A DNA stretch of 64,000 nt from Mariniradius saccharolyticus AK6 (GTDB lineage Bacteria; Bacteroidota; Bacteroidia; Cytophagales; Cyclobacteriaceae). Positions 33,288 to 41,175 of the stretch are shown piece after piece. The notes below the pieces were generated by a model. The model saw only the letters and a list, made by a program, of their open reading frames with translations, searched no databases and was not told the DNA's origin. Within the stretch, counting starts at the first letter, position 1; each line of letters begins with the position of its first letter. A program made the position numbers and the translations under genes. The stretch lies in NCBI RefSeq assembly GCF_000330725.2, contig NZ_AMZY02000003.1, positions 179,915 to 243,914 on the forward strand. The letters run 5' to 3'.

Positions 33288-36233
33288 ATGAAGGAAAACG
33301 GTATTAACAATACGTTTAAGAAAATCATATTTGAATCTTCAGAAATGCTTTTTCTGGCGGACGATACCTATCCTTACAATATTTTTTATTCAAACGAGTC
33401 CTTCGAAAATCATATCGGCCAACACCTTAAGGATAAAACGCTCGTGGGTCTTGGTTTGGATATCAATTCCTATATTTTCAATGAAGAGCTGATCGTCAGT
33501 TTCCAAGACAGGGATTTTGTGTTCAATTTGGAACTGCCGCAAGAGAATGATTCCAATTATTTTCTGTTTTACAAGGGCTCGGAGTTAAAGACCAAGGGAC
33601 TTCCCCCAAAAAAGGATGCAGACGCGATTTTGGGAAATTGTCCTGACATCCTGGGCATTGGACAGGAAAACTTCATGAGTTGGATCAGTCCTGCAGTGGA
33701 GACGGTGTTGGGATATCACCCCGAAGAGGTTACCAATGTCGAACTTTGTCAGTTTTTTCACCCCGAAGACCTAGACACCGCAAGGGAAGTCACTGCTAAA
33801 GCCAAGGCAGAAAGGTCGAACCAGGTTTTCAGTTCAAGAATATTGACCAAAGGAGGCGTATTTGTATGGATCGAATGGCATATCAATTTTATCGGAGAAC
33901 GGTTTTTCCTGACTGGGCGCAACATTTCCAAGTTCAAAGAAGAGGTTGCCCGAATCGCTTACAAAAATGAGCTGTACAATTTTGGCGAAAAATCAACACT
34001 CTCGGGTGTTTGGTCAATAAATCCACAGACAAACCAGCTTGTGGTCAGTGAAGGATTCAGGAATATTTTTGGTTGGAAAGAAACCGTGACGCCGACCATC
34101 GAGCAAGTTGTTCAGGGGATTAGCGTTGAGTTTCGGCCCTTATTCCAAAAGATGCTCACAGAGTCGCTGGCAATGGGTTCTGCACTCGATCTAAAAATCA
34201 AAGTCAACGCGGGTTCTGGAACAGGGAAATGGGTTCAATTTGCCGCAGAAACAGAATCAAGTGGTGGTAAGGTTTCCAGATTTTTCGGTTCTGTAAAGGA
34301 TGTTTCCATTGAGCAGGGATTCATTTATGAATTTGGCCTGTACAAGGAAATGTTTGAAATGTCGCCTGAAGCGATTCTCATCGCGGATACAAGTGGCAAA
34401 ATCATTTTCACCAACCATGAGGCCAATGACAGGTTGATGATAGTCGCCGATGAGTCCAAAGAAACCATGTTTTCGGATTATGAAGTACGGTTCAAGGATC
34501 TGCAACAATGGGAAGAGTTTAGACGCCAATTGGAAGTCGATCGAAACCTGAGGTACAAATCTTCCCTTCGGAAGACCAATGGTGAATTTTACGAGGTTGA
34601 GGTCAGTGCCTGTCTTGCGACAACCCAAGGGAATACATTCATCATTGCTTTTGCGAGGGATATTTCTGAGCGGGTGAGGTTGGAGAAATCACTGCAGGAA
34701 TCCTCTGATTTTTTGCTCCACCTGACCGAACAGGTTCCCGGTGCATTGTATCAGTTTGTTGTGAATAGGGAAGGGGATATGAACTTTTCCTATCTCAGTC
34801 CGGGAATCAAGGACCTATTGGGGGTGAGTGATACAGAACTCAAAAAGTTCAACAATATCGGCTTGGCAATAAACAAAGTTCATCCTGAGGATATCGCCCA
34901 AGTATTGATGACGACTGTTTCGTCTGCGAAGACACTCAGGCCTTGGCAATGTCAGTTTCGTGTGAAGGATCTTTCGGGCACGGGTTTCAAATGGGTTTTG
35001 GGCGCTGCTAAACCTGAACAATTGGAAACCGGAGAGGTGATTTGGTATGGTTACTTGGCCGATATCAGCGAGCAGAAACGCTTCGAGGAAAACCTCAGCC
35101 AGGCAAGAGAACAGGCTGAAAGGGCGAGTCAAATCAAATCAGAGTTTTTATCCATGATTAGCCATGAACTCAGGACTCCGCTCAACGCGATCTCAGGGTC
35201 TGTTTATACGCTTCTTCAGGACGAGCATTCACCCAATCAAGCATCTGCGCTCAACACGATCAATTTTGCTGTCGATAACCTGATCAGCATGATCAACGAC
35301 TTGCTTGATTACCAAAAGATAGAGGCGGGAAAATTGACTTTGGAATACAATCCGATGAACCTGAAGGACGTCGTGCAGCAGGTGATCAAGGGCCTTGAGT
35401 TCCATGCAAAGGATAGTCGCAATAAGCTGCTTTTACAGGTTTCCGATGAGGTAAACCAAGAAGTAAAAGGAGACAAAGTTCGCCTTTCCCAAATACTAAA
35501 CAACCTCATTACCAATGCGCTGAAATTTACCAACAACGGTACGGTAGAGGTCAAAATCCAGACGGTTTCCCAAGCCGAAGATAGGATCAAGGTTTACTTT
35601 GAGGTGAAGGACACAGGTATCGGGATAGCGAAGGAAAACCAAGCGCGAATTTTCAACCAATTCGACCAGATTCAGCATTCATTCAGCAAGAAATATGGCG
35701 GTACTGGATTGGGACTTTCCATCACAAAAAGACTATTGGATCAAATGAAAAGCCAAATCCAGCTTGAATCGGAATTGGGTGTCGGCTCCAGGTTTTTCTT
35801 TGAAATCGAATTTGAAAAGACCAAGAGGCAAGTTGTGCCAATTACACCAAAGGTTGAAATTCCTGCATTGCCACTCAGTCAAGTCAAGTTGCTGATGGCT
35901 GAAGATAATGACGTGAATGCGCTTGTCTTGGGTAAGATCATCAAAAAATGGGGAATCGAGTACGATCGGGTCAATAATGGACTAGAAGCAGTCGAAGCTG
36001 TGAGCCAACGCAAATACGATTGTGTCCTGATGGATTTGCAGATGCCTGTGATGGATGGATTTGAAGCCACGGAAAAGATCACCTCCATTTCTAACGTACC
36101 TGTGATCGCGCTGTCTGCTGCTGCCAAACAAGACATGATGGAGAAGATTGAAAGAAGCGGGTTTGTCGGTTATGTTTCTAAGCCTATCGATGCATCCGAG
36201 CTTCTGAAGAAGATTCGGGAAGTGGTGGGTTAG
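33288..36233 (+). CDS. Hybrid sensor histidine kinase with multiple PAS domains and C-terminal receiver
   Basis: A 981-residue soluble hybrid kinase from ATG 33288 (the in-frame TTG 9 bp upstream is less likely). At least four PAS/PAC modules occupy about residues 1-600, including LSYLSPGIKDLLG-type and FMSWISPAVETVLGYHPEEV segments. A coiled linker (QAREQAERASQIKSEFL) leads to HisKA (SMISHELRTPLNAI, His at about 626), HATPase_c (NNLITNALKFTNNG, VKDTGIGIAKEN, GGTGLGLSI) and a receiver (865-981) with phospho-acceptor in CVLMDLQMPVMDG. No membrane helices suggest cytosolic sensing. Its stop overlaps that of the convergent TPR gene by 3 bp. Confidence 0.96.
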   Translation: MKENGINNTFKKIIFESSEMLFLADDTYPYNIFYSNESFENHIGQHLKDKTLVGLGLDINSYIFNEELIVSFQDRDFVFNLELPQENDSNYFLFYKGSELKTKGLPPKKDADAILGNCPDILGIGQENFMSWISPAVETVLGYHPEEVTNVELCQFFHPEDLDTAREVTAKAKAERSNQVFSSRILTKGGVFVWIEWHINFIGERFFLTGRNISKFKEEVARIAYKNELYNFGEKSTLSGVWSINPQTNQLVVSEGFRNIFGWKETVTPTIEQVVQGISVEFRPLFQKMLTESLAMGSALDLKIKVNAGSGTGKWVQFAAETESSGGKVSRFFGSVKDVSIEQGFIYEFGLYKEMFEMSPEAILIADTSGKIIFTNHEANDRLMIVADESKETMFSDYEVRFKDLQQWEEFRRQLEVDRNLRYKSSLRKTNGEFYEVEVSACLATTQGNTFIIAFARDISERVRLEKSLQESSDFLLHLTEQVPGALYQFVVNREGDMNFSYLSPGIKDLLGVSDTELKKFNNIGLAINKVHPEDIAQVLMTTVSSAKTLRPWQCQFRVKDLSGTGFKWVLGAAKPEQLETGEVIWYGYLADISEQKRFEENLSQAREQAERASQIKSEFLSMISHELRTPLNAISGSVYTLLQDEHSPNQASALNTINFAVDNLISMINDLLDYQKIEAGKLTLEYNPMNLKDVVQQVIKGLEFHAKDSRNKLLLQVSDEVNQEVKGDKVRLSQILNNLITNALKFTNNGTVEVKIQTVSQAEDRIKVYFEVKDTGIGIAKENQARIFNQFDQIQHSFSKKYGGTGLGLSITKRLLDQMKSQIQLESELGVGSRFFFEIEFEKTKRQVVPITPKVEIPALPLSQVKLLMAEDNDVNALVLGKIIKKWGIEYDRVNNGLEAVEAVSQRKYDCVLMDLQMPVMDGFEATEKITSISNVPVIALSAAAKQDMMEKIERSGFVGYVSKPIDASELLKKIREVVG

Positions 36234-37168
36234 TCCTCCTTCAGGGCAATTTTTAGATATTCATCCACCAACACCATATTTGGATCTTTTTCCTTGACTT
36301 CGTTCAAATACCGCAGTGCGAGTTCCTTTTGTCCTTTCAGCGCATAATAGATTCCTTTGTTTCGGATCGCAAAAAGGTTTTTGGGATCCTGCTTAATGCT
36401 GTAGTTGATGTCGTCCAATCCGGCATCAAGATCTCCCAAAAGAAGTTTGTACAAGCCTCGGTTGTTATAATAATAGGCTTCGTCCGGGCGGAGTACGATT
36501 GCTTTTTCAATATCGTTGAGTGCCTGTTTATATTCCTTTGCCACTAGGGCGAGTAAGGATCTAAGATTCAGGATATTTGCTTCGCTTGGATCGATTTTCT
36601 CGGCCTTGTCCAGAAGATTTGAAGCAATATCTAAATTGCCAAGATAATACTCCATGTTCGCCAAATTCACAAGGATCTCGACATTGTTGGGGGATTTCTG
36701 GAGTGCAGCCAGAAAAGAGGACCTCGCTTCTTCCAGGTTTTTCATTTTTTCATATATCAATCCTTGGAGGAAATGTCCTTTCCAGCTTTCCGGATTAATC
36801 TTTAATAGGTTTTTGGTATCCCCAAGCGCTTTGTAATATTCCCCATTGTCCATCAGGCAGACGCCGCGTTGGAAAACTGCCGAGCTATCGGTGGGATTGG
36901 TCGTTAGGATTGCGTCGAGATCGCGGATTGCGAGATCCAGTTGGTTTAGCTGTTGGTACACCAACGCCCGGTTGAAGAGCGCGTCCCTGTATTGGTCGTC
37001 GATGTTGAGGGCTTCCGTATAGAAGTCGATCGCCGCCTTGGCGTCATTTTGGTTGAGTTTTTCATTGCCTTTCAGCAGGAACCTCCCCTTCTTGTCCTCG
37101 GGACTATCACATGAGAGTAGACTGACGAAGAAGAGAACAGGGATCAGTAGCTTAATCAGGTTTTTCAC
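36230..37168 (-). CDS. TPR-repeat lipoprotein
   Basis: About 312 residues if started at the GTG at 37168. The frame is open to 37213, but the preceding permease gene ends at 37152, so a late start with minimal overlap is preferred. The lipobox LLSC follows a hydrophobic run (LIKLLIPVLFFVSLLSC). The rest is a solenoid of about eight tetratricopeptide repeats (ALFNRALVYQQLNQLDLAIRDL, AYYYNNRGLYKLLLGDLDAGLDD patterns). It likely scaffolds proteins at the inner leaflet of the outer membrane or in the periplasm. Partner unknown. It is translated behind the AI-2E-type permease, with overlapping ends. Confidence 0.88.
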   Translation of the reverse strand: MKNLIKLLIPVLFFVSLLSCDSPEDKKGRFLLKGNEKLNQNDAKAAIDFYTEALNIDDQYRDALFNRALVYQQLNQLDLAIRDLDAILTTNPTDSSAVFQRGVCLMDNGEYYKALGDTKNLLKINPESWKGHFLQGLIYEKMKNLEEARSSFLAALQKSPNNVEILVNLANMEYYLGNLDIASNLLDKAEKIDPSEANILNLRSLLALVAKEYKQALNDIEKAIVLRPDEAYYYNNRGLYKLLLGDLDAGLDDINYSIKQDPKNLFAIRNKGIYYALKGQKELALRYLNEVKEKDPNMVLVDEYLKIALKED

Positions 37169-38240
37169 TTGGAGTCTGGTTTTCGGTTTTTTCTTCTCCC
37201 AATAACACTGCAAAGGGCCGGGTGGATTCGCTCAGTTCAAATATTTTTCGCAGAACAGCAAGCGTGGGAATAATCAGAATCATACCCATGACTCCCCAAA
37301 TGGAAGCTCCCACGAGCAATCCCACAAATGTGACGAACGCATTGAGGTTGACATTGCTGCCCACGATTTTTGGCGTTAGGAAATTGCTTTCGATCAACTG
37401 TATGATTTGAAAACAGACCACGACGCCGATTGGATAGAAAAGGCTGTCTTTGGTCAGGAATGCGAAAACGGTCGGTAGAATTGCACCCAAAAACGGCCCT
37501 AGGTAAGGAATGATATTGAGTAAGGCCGCGAGAATGGCAAAGAAAATCGCATGCTTGATTCCCAATCCAAGCAGCGCAATACTGTTGAGGACAGCAAGGA
37601 TTGCCATTACCTTGAGGACGCCAACGATGTACTGTTGGACTACACGCCGAAGATTTTTGATTTCCGATTTCACCCTTTTTTCCTCGTGGGAATTGTACAG
37701 GCTTACAATGAAGTTGGTCAAGTGGTCCCGGTAAAGCACGAAAAAGAAAATAAAAACCGGCAGCAATAGGGCCGATGACAGGGATCCCAAGGTACCAAAA
37801 ACAAATTCCGCCAAGCTGGAACTGTTGGATTGAAGGAGATCAATCAGGTATTGTTCGTCAAACCCTTTCCCAATACCTGTTTCGAGCCGGAAATTTTCCA
37901 CCAGATAACTGTCAATCTGGACCAGGTAACCATTCAGTTTTTCTCCAACATTCCCGACATCGTTGCTGAAACTTGCGATTTGGAGGATGACGAACGACAA
38001 GAAGGCAACCAGCAAAACAATGGAAGCGAAAAGGCAAATAGACGTACTCCAAATCCGTGAAACATTTTTTTGCTCAAGCCAATTGCTCAGCGGTGTCAAC
38101 AGCCCGGCTATGAGTCCAGCCAGAAACAGGGGTACAAGGATGCTTTGTCCAACTATTAGTACAAAGATGAGGACAATGATCAAAAGCAGGACGGCAAGCG
38201 CCTTGAGGTAGGTTGGAAGAACAAAACCAGTTGGATTCAT
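37152..38240 (-). CDS. AI-2E/PerM-family transporter (second of two)
   Basis: A 362-residue paralogue of the permease at 22.9-24.0 kb. It has paired N-terminal helices (LKALAVLLLIIVLIFVLIVG, PLFLAGLIAGLLTPL), an extracytoplasmic domain, the family block NIIPYLGPFLGAILPTVFAFL (key part NIIPYLGP), and the C-terminal LLVGASIWGVMGMILIIPTLAVLR. The proline/glutamate-rich tail is short. Divergent from the CDF exporter. Substrate unknown. Confidence 0.92.
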   Translation of the reverse strand: MNPTGFVLPTYLKALAVLLLIIVLIFVLIVGQSILVPLFLAGLIAGLLTPLSNWLEQKNVSRIWSTSICLFASIVLLVAFLSFVILQIASFSNDVGNVGEKLNGYLVQIDSYLVENFRLETGIGKGFDEQYLIDLLQSNSSSLAEFVFGTLGSLSSALLLPVFIFFFVLYRDHLTNFIVSLYNSHEEKRVKSEIKNLRRVVQQYIVGVLKVMAILAVLNSIALLGLGIKHAIFFAILAALLNIIPYLGPFLGAILPTVFAFLTKDSLFYPIGVVVCFQIIQLIESNFLTPKIVGSNVNLNAFVTFVGLLVGASIWGVMGMILIIPTLAVLRKIFELSESTRPFAVLLGEEKTENQTPSEKPD

Positions 38241-38327
38241 GGTTGGGGCAAAATTAAAAACCGAATAAAGAGCTTGACTGGCAAAGGGAGTTTGTTTACA
38301 CCGGAGGAAGCGGATAGTTTAAAATTA

Positions 38328-39350
38328 GTGATATTTTTGAAAGCTAAACCAACAGTCGTGGAAAGGAAGAAGACTTTATTGATCAGGGTTTCATTTATCG
38401 TCAGCGTTTTTTTGCTGGCGGTGAAATTTTATTCCTACTTCCTGACCCATTCGACTGCGATTCTAACAGATGCATTGGAAAGTATCGTCAATGTAGTTGC
38501 GGCGGCTTTTGCTACTTATAGCATTTACCTCAGTTCACGACCCAGAGATGACAACCATCCTTACGGGCACGGAAAGATTGAGTTCTTCAGTGCGGGTATA
38601 GAAGGGGTTTTGATCATTTTGGCGGGTTTGTTTATCATTTACCAAGCGGTCTATAACTGGTTTTTTCCGGTCGCCCTTGTCAATCTTTTTGAAGGCATCG
38701 TTTTGGTCACGATCGCTGGCACCGTAAATGGAGTTTTGGGATTTATACTTCAACGCCAAGGCAAAAAGCTAAACAGCGTCACACTTGAGGCGAGTGGAAA
38801 ACATCTGATTTCGGATGCACTCACCAGCTTTTTGTTGATATTGGGTGTAGTGGTCATTCTTCTGACTGATTTGCAATTTCTCGATTCAGTCATTTCGATT
38901 GTCTTTTCCCTTTACATCATTTATTCGGGCTATGGTTTGGTGCGTCGGTCTGTGGCAGGGCTGATGGACGAGGCAGATCCCGCTGCAGTGGAAGCCACGG
39001 TGAAAGTTCTAAATGAGAACCGCAGGCATGTTTGGATAGACATCCACAACATGCGGGTGCAGCAGTATGGAGGAGACAGGCATATCGATTTGCATTTGAC
39101 ATTGCCTAACTATTTCAATTTGAAGCAGGTTCATGATGAAGTACATGATGTCGAAGAGGTGCTGAAGGAGAGTTGGCCAGGGGTCATGGAGGTTTTTGTG
39201 CATGCCGACCCTTGTATCCCCGAAAAGTGTTGCCATTATTGCCAGGTCGCAGATTGTGCTGTACGAATCAAAAAAAATGATATATTGGTCGAATGGAATG
39301 CGGCAAACATGTCGAAGAATCAAAAACACTACCATGATTTACTCCACTAG
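38328..39350 (+). CDS. Cation diffusion facilitator (CDF) metal exporter with Cys-rich tail
   Basis: A metal/proton antiporter of about 340 residues with six helices. The metal site in helix 2 is DALES, the helix-5 site is in SDALTS (ISDALTSF), and the HPYGHGKIE motif follows helix 3 start. The cytoplasmic C-terminal ferredoxin-like domain ends in a cysteine/histidine tail (DPCIPEKCCHYCQVADC), probably an extra Zn/Fe-binding element. No ATG is available: candidate starts are TTG 38274, GTG 38328 (used here) and TTG 38337, and the last two begin just before the conserved PTVVERKK segment. Confidence 0.9.
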   Translation: MIFLKAKPTVVERKKTLLIRVSFIVSVFLLAVKFYSYFLTHSTAILTDALESIVNVVAAAFATYSIYLSSRPRDDNHPYGHGKIEFFSAGIEGVLIILAGLFIIYQAVYNWFFPVALVNLFEGIVLVTIAGTVNGVLGFILQRQGKKLNSVTLEASGKHLISDALTSFLLILGVVVILLTDLQFLDSVISIVFSLYIIYSGYGLVRRSVAGLMDEADPAAVEATVKVLNENRRHVWIDIHNMRVQQYGGDRHIDLHLTLPNYFNLKQVHDEVHDVEEVLKESWPGVMEVFVHADPCIPEKCCHYCQVADCAVRIKKNDILVEWNAANMSKNQKHYHDLLH

Positions 39351-39374
39351 GTGATCAAAAAAAATCTTCAAAAG

Positions 39375-39407
39375 TTTGCAATATTTCGAATAATACATTT
39401 ATCTTAG
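39375..39407 (+). promoter_or_regulatory. Promoter of the 28-residue membrane protein gene
   Basis: TTTG at 39375-39378, 21-bp spacer, and TATCTTAG at 39400-39407 (one mismatch to TAnnTTTG), 22 bp upstream of the ATG. Confidence 0.6.
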
Positions 39408-39429
39408 TATATTCAACAAAAAAAAAGCT

Positions 39430-39516
39430 ATGAACGAGGAAAAACAATTCAGGATACTATTGGCGGTTACATCCGTTGTATGGTTAATTCTTGTGGGGGT
39501 CCTCATAGTGATCTGA
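39430..39516 (+). CDS. Tiny single-helix membrane protein (28 residues)
   Basis: A 29-codon ORF. It encodes a charged N-terminus (MNEEKQFR) followed by a single strongly hydrophobic helix (ILLAVTSVVWLILVGVLIVI) and stops immediately. Although it is too short for ordinary gene finders, it is bracketed by a good promoter 22 bp upstream and a terminator hairpin 64 bp downstream, and lies in otherwise non-coding DNA. The topology predicts an inner-membrane micropeptide with its N-terminus in the cytoplasm. I do not recognise it. A toxin or a small regulator of a membrane complex are possibilities. Confidence 0.6.
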   Translation: MNEEKQFRILLAVTSVVWLILVGVLIVI

Positions 39517-39579
39517 CAAGAATTCAAGGGTTCTGCTGTACCTTAAACAGCAATTGCTTTTCAAATGGATTAAGGAGTT

Positions 39580-39613
39580 AAAAAGGGGTGCATATAAATG
39601 CATCCTTTTTTTG
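39580..39613 (+). terminator. Terminator after the small membrane protein gene
   Basis: An imperfect stem AAAAGGGGTGCAT / ATGCATCCTTTTTT with a 4-nt loop (39581-39608), ending in a T-run. It closes the transcript before the M20 gene leader. Confidence 0.75.
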
Positions 39614-39698
39614 TTTACCGACTGCCAAAATCTCTTTCCTTTTCAATAAACAAGCAGTATTTTTAATCAAAACTCTATTAAACTTTAACCAAACTATA

Positions 39699-41147
39699 AT
39701 GAGAAAAATTTTACTCTTCGCCTTCGTGGCGTTATTGGCCCATTCAATTTGGGCCCAAGAAATCGACCATGAAGCCTTCATCACCAAGGCCTTGGATACC
39801 AAGACGCCTAGGTATTCTGAGATGGCCCGTCAAATTTGGGAGAACCCTGAGTTGGGTTACCTTGAATTCACCAGTTCAAAGATTTTGGTCGATGAATTAA
39901 GGGCTGCCGGATTCAGAGTAGAAACAGGAGTGGCTGAAATGCCGACGTCTTTTGTCGCCACCTATGACAAAGGCGGTCCTGTGATCGGATTTTTGGCGGA
40001 ATTTGACGCGCTTCCCGGGCTTTCGCAGGACGCAGTTCCTTTCCGTTCAGTTTTGGTGGAGGGAGGAAATGGTCATGGTTGTGGGCACAATCTCTTTGGA
40101 ACGGCGGTCGTAGCATCTGGAATCGCGCTCAAGGAATGGGTGGATGCCAATAATATTCAAGCAACAATCAAGATTTTTGGTACGCCAGCCGAAGAAGGTG
40201 GGGCCGGGAAGGTCTACATGGTGAGGGCTGGATCGTTCAACGGTGTAGACGCAGTCATCAACTGGCACCCTTCTGACAGGAATGCAGCCAATGCTTCCAC
40301 CTGTACGGCAGTTATGCAGGGATATTTTAAGTTCCGCGGGCAAACCTCCCATGCCGCGGGAGCGCCACAGAGAGGAAGGTCAGCCCTGGATGGAGTTGAA
40401 GCAATGAACATGATGGTCAACATGATGCGTGAGCACGTAGACCAAGAAAGCAGGATACACTATGTGATTACTAATGGCGGCCTCGCCGCAAACGTGGTCC
40501 CCGATTATGCAGTTGTCGAATATATGGTTCGACATCCTGACGTAACTGAGGTAAAGCAGATGTGGCAGCGGGTCATCAAAGCCGCGGAAGGTGCCGCATT
40601 GGGAACAGGTACAAGTGTTGAGGTTGAAGTCGTGTCAGGGATTTATGGTCTTTTACCGAATGAGACCTTGGCAAAAGCGATGCATAAAAGTCTGACTTCG
40701 GTCGGTGGTGTGGAATACGATGCTGCCGAGTTGGAATTTGCCAAAAAAATTCAGCAGACATTCAACTCACCTAGGATCCCACCGTTGACGATGGCTAAAG
40801 AAATCCAACCTTACCAGTTGACGCATTTTCCAGCATCAACGGACGTGGGTGATGTAAGCTACGTGGTGCCGACAGTTGGTTTGGGTACTGCAACTTGGGT
40901 GCCTGGCACGGCTGCGCATACTTGGCAAGCCGTCGCTGCAGATGGGATGACAATCGGCTACAAAGGCATGATGGTTGCAGCAAAAACGATGGCATTGACA
41001 GGTAAAGAACTGATTTTAAATCCCTTGTTAATCGAAGAAGCCAAAAAGGAGTTTAACCAAAGACTGGGGGGCTTGGTGTACGAACCGCTGATTGGCGATA
41101 TGAAACCACCATTGGAGTTCAGGAAAGATCAAAATAAAGTAAAATAA
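39699..41147 (+). CDS. M20-family amidohydrolase (AbgB/aminoacylase-like), secreted
   Basis: A 482-residue metallo-hydrolase starting at ATG 39699 (MRKILLFAFVALLAHSIWAQ, signal peptide). The frame upstream to 39588 overlaps the terminator and is excluded. Metal-ligand regions are GHGCGHNLFGTA, EEGGAGK (catalytic Glu and metal Glu), and INWHPSDRN. The dimerisation-type insert FRGQTSHAAGAPQRGRSALDGVEAMN is present, and the C-terminal His ligand is in GTAAHTWQ. It resembles p-aminobenzoyl-glutamate hydrolase subunit B, but is more likely a secreted aminoacylase or peptidase. Monocistronic. Confidence 0.93.
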   Translation: MRKILLFAFVALLAHSIWAQEIDHEAFITKALDTKTPRYSEMARQIWENPELGYLEFTSSKILVDELRAAGFRVETGVAEMPTSFVATYDKGGPVIGFLAEFDALPGLSQDAVPFRSVLVEGGNGHGCGHNLFGTAVVASGIALKEWVDANNIQATIKIFGTPAEEGGAGKVYMVRAGSFNGVDAVINWHPSDRNAANASTCTAVMQGYFKFRGQTSHAAGAPQRGRSALDGVEAMNMMVNMMREHVDQESRIHYVITNGGLAANVVPDYAVVEYMVRHPDVTEVKQMWQRVIKAAEGAALGTGTSVEVEVVSGIYGLLPNETLAKAMHKSLTSVGGVEYDAAELEFAKKIQQTFNSPRIPPLTMAKEIQPYQLTHFPASTDVGDVSYVVPTVGLGTATWVPGTAAHTWQAVAADGMTIGYKGMMVAAKTMALTGKELILNPLLIEEAKKEFNQRLGGLVYEPLIGDMKPPLEFRKDQNKVK

Positions 41148-41175
41148 AAAAAGGGCCTCGATGGCCCTTTTTTTA
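41147..41175. terminator. Bidirectional terminator between M20 and M3 peptidase genes
   Basis: Stem AAAAAAAGGGCC / GGCCCTTTTTTT with loop TCGA. A- and T-runs on the two sides serve both convergent genes. Confidence 0.92.

Noticed and set aside
36230..37213. TPR protein starting at 37213
   Set aside because: That start overlaps the end of the upstream permease by 62 bp and adds a non-signal sequence before the lipobox; the GTG at 37168 fits better.
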